From positions 1 through 64,000 of the forward strand of contig JADNYJ010000060.1 in assembly GCA_015501075.1 (NCBI GenBank): a stretch of DNA of 64,000 bases. Reading direction: 5' to 3'. The position numbers were made by a program, and so were the translations under genes. The stretch is from Gymnopilus junonius (Eukaryota > Basidiomycota > Agaricomycetes > Agaricales > Galerinaceae). Position 1 is the stretch's first letter. Every line of letters begins with the position of its first letter. Under the pieces are notes generated by a model. It saw nothing but the letters and a program-made list of their open reading frames with translations, was not told the origin of the DNA and did not search any database. Below are positions 1-10,835 of this stretch, piece after piece.

Positions 1-2
1 TT

Positions 3-398
3 GCAAAGTTCATTCCTCGATATGATGGGCCTCATCGAATCATCGCGGTCAATGAACGTCACTCAACTGTCACTTTGGATCTCCCCAATGCTACCAGCAT
101 TTTCCCGGTTTTCCACACGTCAGAGGTTTTACCCTTTAAGGAGAACAACAATGAGCTTTTCCCCTCACGCGCTCTCAATCCCCCGGCCCCCGTGGTCATC
201 AATGGTGAGGAAGAGTTTTTCATTGACAAGATTGTAGATGAGCGGACAAATCGGAGAACACATGCCACGGAATACCTCATCAGGTGGCAAGGAGAAGGCC
301 CTGAAGGTGACAAGTGGCTTCCTCGCTCTGAACTCGAAGACTGCAAGGCCCTGGATGTTTGGCTGGCTAGGAAGAATTCTACTTCTACGGTGGTTTAG
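3..398 (+). CDS. Ty3/gypsy integrase C-terminus with chromodomain (partial)
   Basis: The frame is open from the window edge and ends at a stop at 396-398. It starts with AKFIPRYDGPHRI, the SH3-like end of gypsy integrases. It ends with a chromodomain (about residues 73-125) that includes the aromatic core YLIRWQGEGPEGDKWLP. Chromodomain integrases of Ty3/gypsy (chromovirus) elements steer insertion to modified chromatin; that role is family knowledge. The rest of pol and the 5' LTR lie outside the window. A polypurine tract and LTR-like start follow at 536-547, as expected for the 3' end of such an element. The readable part has no stop or frameshift, so the copy may be fairly young. Confidence 0.88.
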   Translation, partial: AKFIPRYDGPHRIIAVNERHSTVTLDLPNATSIFPVFHTSEVLPFKENNNELFPSRALNPPAPVVINGEEEFFIDKIVDERTNRRTHATEYLIRWQGEGPEGDKWLPRSELEDCKALDVWLARKNSTSTVV

Positions 399-535
399 TG
401 TAGTCTTCGCCCTGCCAGCCGGTAGCTTTTTCCCACTGGGTTTTTTAATGCACCCGCGCTGCGCACTGTTCAACCCCCCCTTTTTTTTAAATTGCTTTCA
501 TTTATGTTCTACCTAGTACACATTTCTCTTCGATA

Positions 536-980
536 GCGGGGGAGGGTGTAAGCATGCTCACACGGATTTCCATATTTGTACTCACATACATAGTCACAAC
601 GGACACAAGTAACAGTAACTCGCTCTCTCTTCTCGATACCATCATCATCTCTCTCTTTCCCTTAGACGCATCTTGACTCTCGAATAGATACCTCGTTCCT
701 GTTCTCTTGGTCTGATCAGCCTTCTCACACGGATTTCCATATTTGTACTCACGTACATAGTCACAACGGACACAAGTAACAGTAACTCGCTCTCTCTTCT
801 CGATACCATCATCATCTCTCTCTTTCCCTTAGACGCGTCTTGACTCTCGAATAGATACCTCGTTCCTGTTCTCTTGGTCTGATCAGCCTTCTCAGTGTCG
901 ACGACTTCACATCGTCTTACACTCTCATGTGCACCCATTTTTCCTCTTTCCTTTCTCCAATGGACACCAGGAATTCTCAC
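536..980 (+). mobile_element. Polypurine tract and start of 3' LTR of the gypsy element
   Basis: A G-rich tract at 536-546 is followed at 547 by TGTAAGCATG, the TG start expected of an LTR, 138 bp after the integrase stop. The LTR contains the tandem duplication annotated separately. I cannot fix its 3' end because the 5' LTR is outside the window and no target-site duplication can be checked; 980 is only a working limit. Confidence 0.6.
557..890. repeat. Tandem direct repeat, 2 x 167 bp, in the LTR
   Basis: Positions 557-723 and 724-890 are consecutive near-identical copies, both beginning CTCACACGGATTTCC. The differences I see are single substitutions, such as CACATACA versus CACGTACA. This is an internal duplication of LTR sequence. 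Confidence 0.9.
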
Positions 981-2804
981 CTCAGGAATCCCACTCTACT
1001 TTTATTATCTTCAACTCAACCTTTCAATGAGCTGATGCACCCTAAGCCTTTATCAGTCATTCGTTCTTTTTCATGACCATTTGCCTCTACTACCTTTGCG
1101 AACTGCAGTAAACTGTCATCGAGGACCTTACTCTCCTCGGTTCATACCTATTCGTACTCGAAATAATGCGTCCCTTCTCCCAAATGCAAGGAAATCACAT
1201 TGCCATGGACGACTCGAGCCCGAATATTCCTTCTGCGACTGCCAATGCCAATTGCACCTTCGACTCTGACCTCTGACTTCAAATGCCTCTATCATCAATC
1301 CTTTCTTGTCGTTAAGCAGCAATACTACTTCACATATCCCTCATTCTTTTGCCTCTGCTGGCACTTCGATATCCGACACCTTTTGCTGCTGTTCTCGCTT
1401 CAGCCTCTGCCAGTGACGGCTCTTTATAATCCTGTCCACATCAGTCATCTCGCTGATTCTGGCACTTCGAATACTGATACGTGCGCCTTCATAATGCTGA
1501 TTTCACTCATTGATAAGTTCTCCTACCTGCACCCCTTCCGATCAAGCAGCTGTTTGTCGTCCTCGGGCTTGCAATGCTACAGCAAGATTGTCACAACTTA
1601 TGCATTAGGAATGGGGACGAGCAGGAGTGTTATAGCCCTCTGGTCAAATGAGACACATTTCCTTCGAACTTTTAACGGGAGTACGCGGAGGGATACAGAT
1701 TTCCTATCTGTACAGTAAAGCATTCGACAAGCATTCGACACAGAAATCAGTTAAAGCCCACGAAGTGATCTACACATAGTTACCATTGAATGGGACCACG
1801 GCAGTCTGTACAACGCCCGCCACGACCTCCTTCCACAGGCATCCGACTCGTCAGAAAATCTAAAGACTCCATGTTTACCCTACTTAGACCTTTCAGGGGT
1901 CACATGTCACAAGTCGCTCTTGGGTCTCAGCCTCGAAGTAACCAGCTGCTCCCAACACTCCAACTCTCATGCACACAGAGGTGAGTTTGACTCCTCTCCC
2001 ACAAGTCACTTTCGCACATGACAGACAAGATAAGCGCAAGTAAGAACTAGGTGTTTGGAGGAATCAGCGCGTTCGGAATTGGAGGTGAGCCTGTCCTTGG
2101 CCCGTCCTGTTATTGTAACTTGCGTCCATTGATTATGCTTCAACCGCAGCATATGTAGGTCCGAGATGCATCACGCAAACTTTAATGATATGCCGCAGCA
2201 CGACCGTTGGTAGTCATGTAGTCGATACAATTTACCCAAGATAGTTGTGCCGATCAGTGAACTAGAGGTACGTACAGCATCTTTCCGTGCATCCTTCCGT
2301 GCTTCTCTGGAGGTCTCATCCTTCCATCTCTGCAGGCGCCAACCGATCACAGTAAGCCGTTGAGATTGAAAGGCTGCGACTTGACATTTTCTGAGTTACA
2401 AACATGTGAGGTATGCATGAACATCTCTTGTGTGCCTTATTTCGGAGAGAAGCAGTATCAGTATAGCAAAGGCATGCAAGTGCGGAGTAGCAAGCTTCCC
2501 AGATGGAATTTGATGACATTTGCAATCTATGTGTGGGACGAAATTATTAGCCATACACATGGACATCGGTTCTCATACTTCGAGTTCCTTTCGATAAATC
2601 ATATGAATATCATATTGTGTGCAATTTTCGTGTCAGCCTACGTAAGTCTGCACCCTTAAGACAACATGTATTGTCAGAAATGAGGTAATCTAAAACTATG
2701 AATCACTACTGGATTCTATGATTTCCTTCAACATTTACTTTGTGGTCAATACTGTACATTAGATTGTCAGGGAATGATATTTTGTATTATCAAAATATGG
2801 CCTC
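891..2804. other. No confident gene; possible decayed element sequence
   Basis: This stretch has only short, Ser/Thr-rich open frames in shifting phases between about 1200 and 1720. They could be a decayed retroelement gag, but no diagnostic motif such as a zinc knuckle is visible. From about 2000 the sequence is AT-rich with no coding pattern I can support. Confidence 0.4.
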
Positions 2805-4380
2805 CTAGACTACCAAAGCATATAGCATGAGGAAAAATAGCCATGGAAATAAAATCATGAAACTTTTGGGGCACCCAAAGTCAAGAACTGATTGAAAAGG
2901 AGTGAAGCCATTTATCTTCCACAGCCAGATTGACCATATTGTCTGCCATAATGGACTGTGGATACTCAGCTGGCCTCTCCTCCTTGCCTGCATGAACATT
3001 CCAGATTTGCACTGTTATCTTCTGATCCAGAGACAACCCTCTGTGCATCATGAGAAAATGAGACAGAGTGCACTGAGGATGAATGCCCTTCTAACTTCCT
3101 CTCCTCCTCACTGTAGCAGCATTCCATAAGTGCAGTCCATCATCTGATCCAGAGACAATCCACTTCCCATGATGTGAAAAGGATACAGAATAGACAGTGC
3201 CTGAGTGGCTAGTGAGGACCCTTTCGCAAGCATCCCAAACCGGTGAGATTCCACATTTGACCTTCCAATCTGGCCATTGGAATCTCTTCGATATTCTGGA
3301 AGTTTGAGGTGCCAGACTAGGGCAGAGTGATAAACTTCAAGAGGAAAGGGCTGAATGACATCAAAACATAATAATGTGAACAGTCTAGCATCCATTGCTG
3401 CAAAATGAAGATCAGAGTTCATATACCATGAAATTAGTGCTTTCTTTCAGAGAAAAAAGTTGGTAGCTTACTACTTGGGATAGTTCTGCTTTCAAGTAAT
3501 CTAACAACAGTCCCAAGCCAGCCAAGCCAAGCCATACATTCAATCCGCCGTAGGATAAGGTGATCAAAGAAATCAACCACATCCTTCTCAAGTTATGTGA
3601 GTTGACCTCCATCAAGTTTCATCAAGTGGCTCGTGCAGAGTATCCCAATACCATGGAATGTGTCATCAATATCCATCTGTGATATCACAGCCTTCAGAAT
3701 GTCTTTGTTTTCAATATTACAGATGTTATCACTGACAAGACCCTCCTTCATCGTCTGCAGGTAGTGTTTGACCAGGGTATCGTGCTGCGCAGAAACGAGG
3801 CCGCAAAACCTTCCCCCTCTAGTTTTATCATCTAGAAAAACATGGAAGGATGCATGGAATATGTGATGGGATAGTTTTCAGGTTCAGACGACCTGGTCAG
3901 AACAGAATGAAGGGAAGATACAACATGCAGGACTTGACATTCCAAAATGTGAAGGACCTTCGACATGATACCTGGAGCGAGCGGATTTTGTGTTGTAAGA
4001 ATGGCGAGGAGGATAGGCCAAATATCTGCATTCTTATCTACTGAGGAGAGAATTTGACTGTAAATATGATCAAGTTTATCATGAGCTCGTGCCCCAGTGC
4101 CATCGCTGGCTGAAGGCTCCAGCTCCAACCTTACAGCTGCAGTGGAGTCGCCACCATTTGAAGGAGTAATAACCGTTTCGTGAGCCGTACGAGTAGCTGG
4201 TAACTGATTGGAAGGCATCGAAACAATAGAAAGTGAGGATTGCACGAGCTGATAAGCCGATTGCGTCTGATCAGCACTCAAATGTATGGGAGTGCTGCTG
4301 CGCGAGTTTGGCGCTGTATGTGGATGAGATATGCCCGGATGGAAGAGTTTCTTGAACCTGGCTGAATGACGTAGGATCAC
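2805..4380 (-). pseudogene. NACHT-WD40 (NLR-like) relic with the NACHT core deleted
   Basis: Read on the minus strand from 4380, a low-complexity N-terminus (FKKLFHPG, Ser/Thr/Pro-rich) joins directly to the helical region that normally follows a NACHT domain (HIYSQILSSVDKNADIWPIL, then LHILECQVL and LHSVLTRSSEPENYPI). This is followed by FPLEVYHSALVW and at least two WD40 repeats. One reads VYSVSFSHHGKWIVSGSDDG and the next VHSVSFSHDAQRVVSGSEDN. The P-loop NTPase part is missing, and the frame is broken at several places between 3830 and 2800. In fungi, NACHT-WD40 proteins are STAND NTPases linked to non-self recognition. This copy cannot make one. The order of pieces is read directly; the deletion is inferred from usual family layout. 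Confidence 0.75.
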
Positions 4381-4489
4381 GAGGTAACGATATCGGGCCG
4401 CTCACTGCTCAGCGCTGTCGCCAGAATCCAATGATGACATTTCCGCCGTCTTTCCACCACACATTGTGGTCTGGTAAAACGTACTCACC

Positions 4490-6555
4490 ATGGGCCGCAT
4501 CGAAACAGATAATGCACCTCAAATTTGCCCCGCTTGCAATGTACACAAAAGAAAGTCGCCAGTTGCTCGCGCCATTCGCTGGTTTACATGCCTGGCCGTT
4601 CTTTACGCGGCTAGTATTGCACTGGACACACCTCTGTTCTCGCATAGTTTCCTGAACAATTTGCCCGCTTCCTTCGACTGGTCCAGAGATAGTTTTACAA
4701 CCAGAGGAGAAGTTTGCAAACCTCCTTCTCCCAATGTCTTTGCTACGAACCCCCCACGGCCAAGCAACGACTTCATTGTCAAAGTGTCAAGGGAAATCGA
4801 CAATTATATTTCAAAGCGCTCCTCCAAGCCAGACATCGATAGTATTTCCATTGCAGTTGTCACACTCGGTGGTTCAATCTTTGAACGTGGATATGGCGTT
4901 CTCAAAGCCAACGAGTCGGACGTACAGGGTCCGTTGCCTGTAGGGCCCAATTCGATTTATAGGCTGGCGAGTATCAGCAAGATGTTCACCACTCTCGAGA
5001 CTCTAATTCTCCGAGAACGAGGCATTCTGAACTGGTCAGGTACTTTTCTACTACATTTACGATTCGTTAAACCCATGCCGCTATAGGGACGATCCTGTCG
5101 AAAAGTTCCTGCCGGACTTTTCACCCCCTTCTGAATCTTACGGATGGAGCTCATATCTCGATGGCCTACAGAGTAACGGAGAAAACCCCGCATCACTCTC
5201 CGACAGTTAGCCAGCCACCTAGCAGGTTTGTAATTCGTCCTCCTTCCCTTCACCCAACGCAACCTTACGCACATTTTTCCAGGCATTGGACGCGACTATC
5301 CCCCATCGGATCTCGAGGACTGGCCACACACTAAATTTCCAGGAGACACCGCCTCTGTCTTCGAACGTGAATATGACGAAATTATAAAAGCCGTATCGGA
5401 GTTCCCGCTCGTCAATGCCCCTTATACATACCCTATTTACTCAAATACAGGCTTCGACCTCCTCGGTCTCTCGAACGTAGCCGCGAACCTTCTAGCAAGT
5501 TCAGACCCATCAAAAGAACCGCAGACGCACAAGGAGCTCTTGAAACGCGACATCTTCGACCCTTTACAACTTAACAGCAGTTTCTTCCGTGTACCAGAGG
5601 AAGAGGAGCTCAAGTCGAACATTGCCGTACCTTCGAAGGATTCAAAGTGGGCTGATATTCCTTTGGGGGATGTAGATGACCCAGCAGGCGGTCAGTACAG
5701 CTCTCTTCGGGATCTGGAGACCCTAATGAAGACTTTCCTGTCACCAACTGGGAAGGGTGGTCTGCTTCCAGCCCACGTTATACGTGAATGGCTCCATCCT
5801 CTACATGTTTGGGGTTCTACCAGTCAGCAAGTCGGTGCTCCGTGGGAGATTTTTTCGATTGCTGGGTCCACTGTCTACACCAAAGGTAATCACTTCTTCG
5901 CTCTTTAGCCACTATGCAACGTCTAAGCCTTTGTTTACCTTGTACGCAGGCGGGAATCTACCTGGATACCACTCTGTCTTTGCCATCGTACCCGAGTACT
6001 CTGTAGGAATCATCATCCTCGTAACCGGCACCTACTCCGATACAGATACCCTCCTCAAAGAAGTCGGCCAGCGTCTCTTGCCTGCCCTTGAAAAACTCCA
6101 CCAAGTAGAACTGCGGAGGCGTTACGTGGGTACCTGGACAAACGGAAACGACGTTGCAGAGATCGGATTAGTCAGAGGCGTGCTTTACCTCAAGAAACTC
6201 ATCATTGGCAAGGTGGATGTCCTGAAGGCTGTCGAGGACATGAATTACGGCTTGGTCGAGAAGAATGGTTCGCCTGTTGCGCTTTGGGCTACTGGCCGGG
6301 TTGGGGAGTTCAGGTATCCCTCTATATCTGTGCGATAAATGAGTCACTTTTTGATTCAATCTCGTCTTCTTTTCCTGTAGATTGGCTTTTGGACGTCCAG
6401 CACTCAACAAATTGCCCGATATCGCTTGCTTCCCTTATTGGTTGTCTATCGACAATGGGCTTAATAGTCGCGGCGCACCTATTGACCTGCTTTTCTGGAA
6501 GAATGGTGTTTTGACATACCCCTCTGGAGGTGTCAGCTTTGCCAGAAAACGCTAA
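4490..6555 (+). CDS. Membrane-anchored serine beta-lactamase-fold hydrolase
   Basis: Five exons are inferred: 4490-5034, 5087-5225, 5283-5885, 5950-6313, 6381-6555. The product is about 608 aa. A single hydrophobic segment near residues 29-46 (RWFTCLAVLYAASIAL) suggests a signal anchor. The class C beta-lactamase/penicillin-binding fold is shown by the SxxK motif in RLASISKMFT, the YxN motif in YSNTGFD, and the conserved stretches HLAGIGRDYPP and DPAGGQYSSLRD. Fungal members are serine hydrolases of mostly unknown substrate; a drug-resistance role is not implied. Exon 2 has one base too few in the C run at 5186-5189. Adding one base restores ITLRQL and makes the exons sum to 609 codons. The alternative is a recent pseudogene, which I think less likely. 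Confidence 0.82.
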
Positions 6556-7096
6556 GGATCTGATAACATCGGTCATTTCTGCAATGTCTGCACTGAACAT
6601 TTGTATTAGTATCTGCCCTTTGGAACAAATATTACCCCATTGCTCCATATCAAGAACAAGTTTCTATCTGCATGTTCTGTAGTCTCGATCAGCGAGCACT
6701 GAACCAGGGCACGGTAACGATCAAAATTTAGCACAAATGCAGCCTTACCCGCTTCAGTGATAAAGCTAATAGAATGCGTTGCAGTACCAGGCGCGTGTTG
6801 TACTCCTGCCATCGGATTGTAGGCGCCCATTTGTGTCTTATTTCCGAGTCCTTTCTGATTCACATTTGCTTGATCTATTCGATCGATCGTAAAGTGCGTT
6901 CTGCTTTCGAAGTGTGATTGTGATAGATTTCTCTTTGAATGCAGGCGATTTCCATGAGGCGCACTCGTGCCTGCTGGGTCCCTAGGTATTTAAACAGTCT
7001 TCGTCCATTCCACCGAGGCCGAGGTGCTGGTAATCTGAACCTTCAAGAGCTGCCTCTTTTCACTAGGCCAATTGCGACTATTTCAACTACATTGCG
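6556..7096. other. Intergenic, no supported gene
   Basis: Only an 85-codon minus-strand frame (6606-6863) is open. It has no recognisable motif and no splice partners. The stretch probably holds the 3' flank of the hydrolase and the promoter of the next gene. Confidence 0.4.
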
Positions 7097-8238
7097 ATGA
7101 TGCAAGCTCCTGTCGATACCATATACATGCAACATGTTCCTCAAACGCCAGCGATTCCTAGTCCAAGCGGTATGCCTAGAATCCTTCGTCGCACGTGCTA
7201 ATGGTCATGTCATGTTAACAGCTATGATACTCTAGATTCTGGTTTCGCAGCAAGTCCTATTGTGGTAGAACGTCCCCAGGAGCAAGTTATAGATTTTCCG
7301 AATAAAGCACCTCCAACTGCATTACAAGGAACGATCATATCCAGCCACATGTCAAATGGTGTGGTATTCCTTGTACAGAGATGTGGTGTATGTGATGTTT
7401 AATAATTTATGTTTTCGACCTGGACAAGATGTCGAATCTGTCTCGACAAACCGAAGACGAGGCCCACACATGCCCCCAAACGTGGCACTTAAGTGTAAGG
7501 AAGTTGAATCCTACTTACCTTTTCCAGACCGAAGATAATCATTTTCTCTGGTTCAGATGGGCTTCCGGAAGCAGTTGTATCCGTAAGAGATGGGTGGCAA
7601 TGGACATGCCAGAGTGGTGCGGTCGTGGTCAGTTTATTTTGGACCTCCATTGCTTCTTGCACTGAGTCTTACGTTTCCTCTTTTTGTTTTTGTCTCAAAA
7701 AAGTCAGGTCTTTTGGCATCTGTCGCGGCACAGCTCCTCGTGTTCTTCAAGGCGTCCTCGAGCTATGCTGAAGGCATCCCAAACCCGGGAGGAGCTCAAG
7801 GATTCCTTCTCGCCTCTTGCTATGCTGCTCTCTTCCTAAACATCAGCGCAACAATTAGCTCTTTCATATTGATTGACAATCTTGGTGAAATTGGTTTCGT
7901 GCATCTTGCAAGACCGGGATCTTGAGGCAAATTGAGACAATGACGACGACGCAGGACGATTTATTGATCATGTTCGGAGCAAGTAAAAAATGGAAATGGA
8001 TGCTCTGGCATTGTGAGTATCTGGGAACTTCGAAATATAACGCCACCTACTATGTATCTTGGAATTAGGGCTCGTCACATTCTACTCCGGCATTTTAGCG
8101 CTGATCATCGCCGTTTTGACATATGTGACAATGCAAGAACCGCTAGTGACGAAGATCATTATGTGGATAATCGTACTGCCGCTTACCCTCGCCCCTACTT
8201 CGTACTTCATATTCGGGCGACCCTTACAAGAGGAATAG
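7097..8238 (+). CDS. Multi-pass membrane protein, tandem copy 1 (one frameshift)
   Basis: Exons 7097-7169, 7236-7358, 7557-7627, 7704-8012 and 8069-8238 give a product of about 248 aa. It aligns exon by exon with the next gene. The core contains DGWQWTCQSGAVV, LLASVAAQLLVFFK, FLLASCYAALFLNISATI and, in the last exon, hydrophobic segments ending in YFIFGRPL. I see about four membrane segments. I do not recognise the family and assign no function. At about 7898 the copy lacks one base relative to copy 2 (GTGCA where GTGGCA restores the frame). The sequence beyond it, including the last splice sites, is intact. With that base added the exons sum to 249 codons. Confidence 0.65.
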
Positions 8239-8624
8239 AGTTTTTCGAAGGTATTCAATCACGCTATCAAGTCCAAATTATGTATACCATTTATTCCATT
8301 TCCTATGTGGCGTATTGCGCAGTTTGGAAGTAGTACCTTCCCTGAATCATTACGTCGATCAATCGGAGAAGTGAAGGGGCTGGTAAAGTGACAATATCAA
8401 ATCAATCGAACAAAGCAGTTATCACATTTACTTTTCCAAAGTTGTGCACTCGTAACTCAAGCTGTGAATAAGTAGGCTCTTCAAGGTTCACAGAGAGATT
8501 TCCATGAGGTTAACTCATGTCTCCGCAGTGCTTCACATCATATATTAGGGTTCCTTGGATTGGGATAAGGGCTCTGCCTCTCAAGCCCCATCACCAGCTA
8601 CAGGTCATAGTTTTCTGAATCATA
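8239..8624. other. Intergenic between the tandem membrane genes
   Basis: No coding pattern is visible. The stretch should contain the 3' end of copy 1 and the promoter of copy 2. No clear TATA box is seen. Confidence 0.4.
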
Positions 8625-9509
8625 ATGCCATCCACTCACCGTTCCGACACCAGATCGACCTACGAACCGATAAGTACGTGGAATCTGATTTGGAATAAGC
8701 AAATGCTGAGGCGCGTTTTAAATTCGTAGATGGATTTGCAAGTCCACACGCCCCTCCTGTTACGAAGCTTCAATGTGCGCAAGATCGACATCTTGAGGAA
8801 GAAATGGCCTGACTATTTTCCTACTTCCAGACGAGCTCCCAAAAACAGTGATTTCTGTTAGGGATGGATGGCAATGGACTTGCCAAAGTGCTGCAGTGGT
8901 GGTCAGTGTATTTTTCAAGAAGGCGTTTTACGTTTATTGATTAGTATAAGAAAACAGTCGGGCCTTCTAGCGTCTGTAGCTTCCCAGCTTCTTGTCTTCT
9001 TCAAGACATCTTCAAGTTATGCCAGTAACATCCCCGATCCTTTGGGAGCACAAGGGTTCCTCATCGCTTCATGCTATGCTGCTCTCTTTCTCAACATCAG
9101 TGCAACAATTAGCTCATTCATACTTATCGACAACCTTGGTGAACTCGGCTTTCACGCATCGTGTAAGGACCCGACATTTTACACAGATCTCGAGACAGCT
9201 GGAACGATGTCGGTCACACAGGATAAGTTGTTGATCAAGTTCGGAGCAAGTAAAATGTGGAAATTGATGCTGTGGCATTGTAAGTCCCTTTGTTCTAACC
9301 TTGCACCAAACAGTCGACTTAGTTCATCAATAGGGCTTGCGACATTTTATTTGGGAATCCTGGCGCTTATCATATCTGTTCTGACCTATGTGACCATGGA
9401 GGAGGCGGTAGCCACCAAAATTTTCATGTGGTTCATGTTATTGCTCACCCTCTTTCCCACTTCATATTTCATCTTCGGACGACCCATGCATGACGCACAC
9501 GTAAAATAG
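8625..9509 (+). CDS. Multi-pass membrane protein, tandem copy 2 (intact)
   Basis: Exons 8625-8673, 8730-8774, 8831-8901, 8958-9279 and 9334-9509 sum to 221 codons (220 aa) with no frame break. The N-terminal tail is short and variable. DELPKTVISVRDGWQWTCQ follows, then hydrophobic segments SGLLASVASQLLVFF, GFLIASCYAALFLNISAT, FYLGILALIISVLTY and a final one near the C-terminus ending in YFIFGRP. The last three introns sit at the same codons as in the upstream copy, so the pair arose by tandem duplication. No signal peptide or catalytic motif is visible. Function is unknown. The exact end of exon 2 is my least certain boundary. Confidence 0.7.
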
Positions 9510-10168
9510 AGGTGTTCCACGATGGTATGATAGCCGTATGCAACTTATGTATCCTTTCTGACCTATTCCAAAATCATCCTTTGTGGCGCACACCAGTGTA
9601 GCTTTGCTTCAGGCTGATAACCTCCCACGATTCGGGGACACGGTGACGTAGGAAGAAGCTAGAGAAGGTCCGTGCGCATGAAGGTCTATGAGCGCCCATA
9701 TCCGTCGAGGCAGGGCTGAGAGAATCCAGGACCAAGCTGGTCAAGAGTAGATCCGCGTTCCAGGGGTCCTGGCAGATGCTTAATGCTTCTAATTAGTTTC
9801 CCACGTGTTCTTCCCAGGCTTCCCCACACTTTTACCCCGCATTTTATTAGGCTGGATCGCTCGAGGCTCGCGGGAACAAGAAACAGCTTGTTGTTGGCGA
9901 CAACGAAGACGTGAAGGAGATGGTCGTGATGGAAGAACAAGGTTGAGGAAGAATATTGAAGAAAAAGCCGGAAAAAACAAGGTTGGGCTATAGAAAGCTC
10001 TAGAAATTGAATGGGTTCGGAAGGCGTCACGGGTTTCGCTGTTGTAGCCTGTGGATCAATGTCGTAATGGCGCGGTATATAAACCCGTTCTCCTCCATTT
10101 CCATTCCTCCATCTTGAACCCACAGCAACCTGAATTATCTTTCTCAACAACAACCCCCCCAACTAATC
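9510..10168. other. Intergenic / upstream region
   Basis: The 158-codon minus-strand frame at 9686-10162 has no motif and covers the promoter of the next gene, so I treat it as chance. The TATA box at 10076 is annotated separately. Confidence 0.4.
10076..10083 (+). promoter_or_regulatory. TATA box
   Basis: TATATAAA lies 86 bp upstream of the ATG at 10169. This is a reasonable distance for a strongly expressed fungal gene with a short leader. Confidence 0.65.
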
Positions 10169-10835
10169 ATGACTCGTACTGAACGTGCCTCATACCCCCG
10201 CGCCCTCATGAAGGACCGCTCAGAGTCTCGTTCCGGACTCGCCACCAATATCCGCAAGTCCGGAGGAGGCCAACACAATTGGGGAAAAATAAACGACGAG
10301 TTCCAGAATGAGGCTCTTGCCGACGAAGAGGTTCGCCGTGAAGAGGAGGAAGAAGGCCTCTCGACCATCTCGCCTCCTAGAGAACGCTCTCCCGATGCTA
10401 CACTTGCGAATAGGATTACGGTCGTCAGGAGTGGGTTCAAGTCTTTCCAAGTCTAGGGGCGTTGGGCTGACGTTACTTTTTCTCTTCTTAGCGCCCTCTC
10501 CTACTGGGCAGAGCTCGGAGTCCGCAAGCACAAGCGGCAGGGCCCGCGCTACTTCCATGGACGATGTGGAGCAGGCTCGCAAGTTCAGGAAGAGGCTCCT
10601 CAAGAAGTCAGGTATGTACATCTCTTCGTCCGTTCATTCTTTGAACCTCATACTGACCAACTTCGTCTGCTGTAGACATTGACTTGTCGGACATTGCCCG
10701 TACTTCTGCTGCTGTCCGCGGAATCTCCCCTCCCAACAGGATCACTACCTCCGATGATGTAAGTATCTATTAACTAGTATTTCACGAGTTCTTGATCCCA
10801 ATGATGCTTCTCTCTAGACTCTCCCTCTTTTCTAA
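10169..10835 (+). CDS. Small charged protein with GGGQHNWG motif
   Basis: Four exons, 10169-10430, 10492-10611, 10676-10758 and 10818-10835, sum to 161 codons. The product is 160 aa, hydrophilic, with no membrane segment. Residues about 30-40 read RKSGGGQHNWG, resembling the short Gly-His-Asn-Trp motif of hyaluronan/mRNA-binding (HABP4/SERBP1-type) proteins. An acidic run (EVRREEEEEG) and a basic helix (QARKFRKRLLKKS) follow. A ribosome- or RNA-associated role would fit that resemblance but is inference. I placed the first donor at 10431 (GTGGGT) because only that phase joins to the MDDVEQARKF frame. Confidence 0.7.

Noticed and set aside
1200..1718. 172-codon frame rich in Ser, Phe and Leu
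   Set aside because: No domain or start context; the phase-shifting Ser-rich pieces look like decayed retroelement sequence at best.
5173..5206. A 34-nt intron to explain the frame change in the beta-lactamase-fold gene
   Set aside because: Too short for this genome and it would remove the conserved RQL residues; a missing C in the run explains it better.
9686..10162. 158-codon minus-strand open frame
   Set aside because: Covers the TATA box and leader of the next gene; no recognisable domain, composition-driven.
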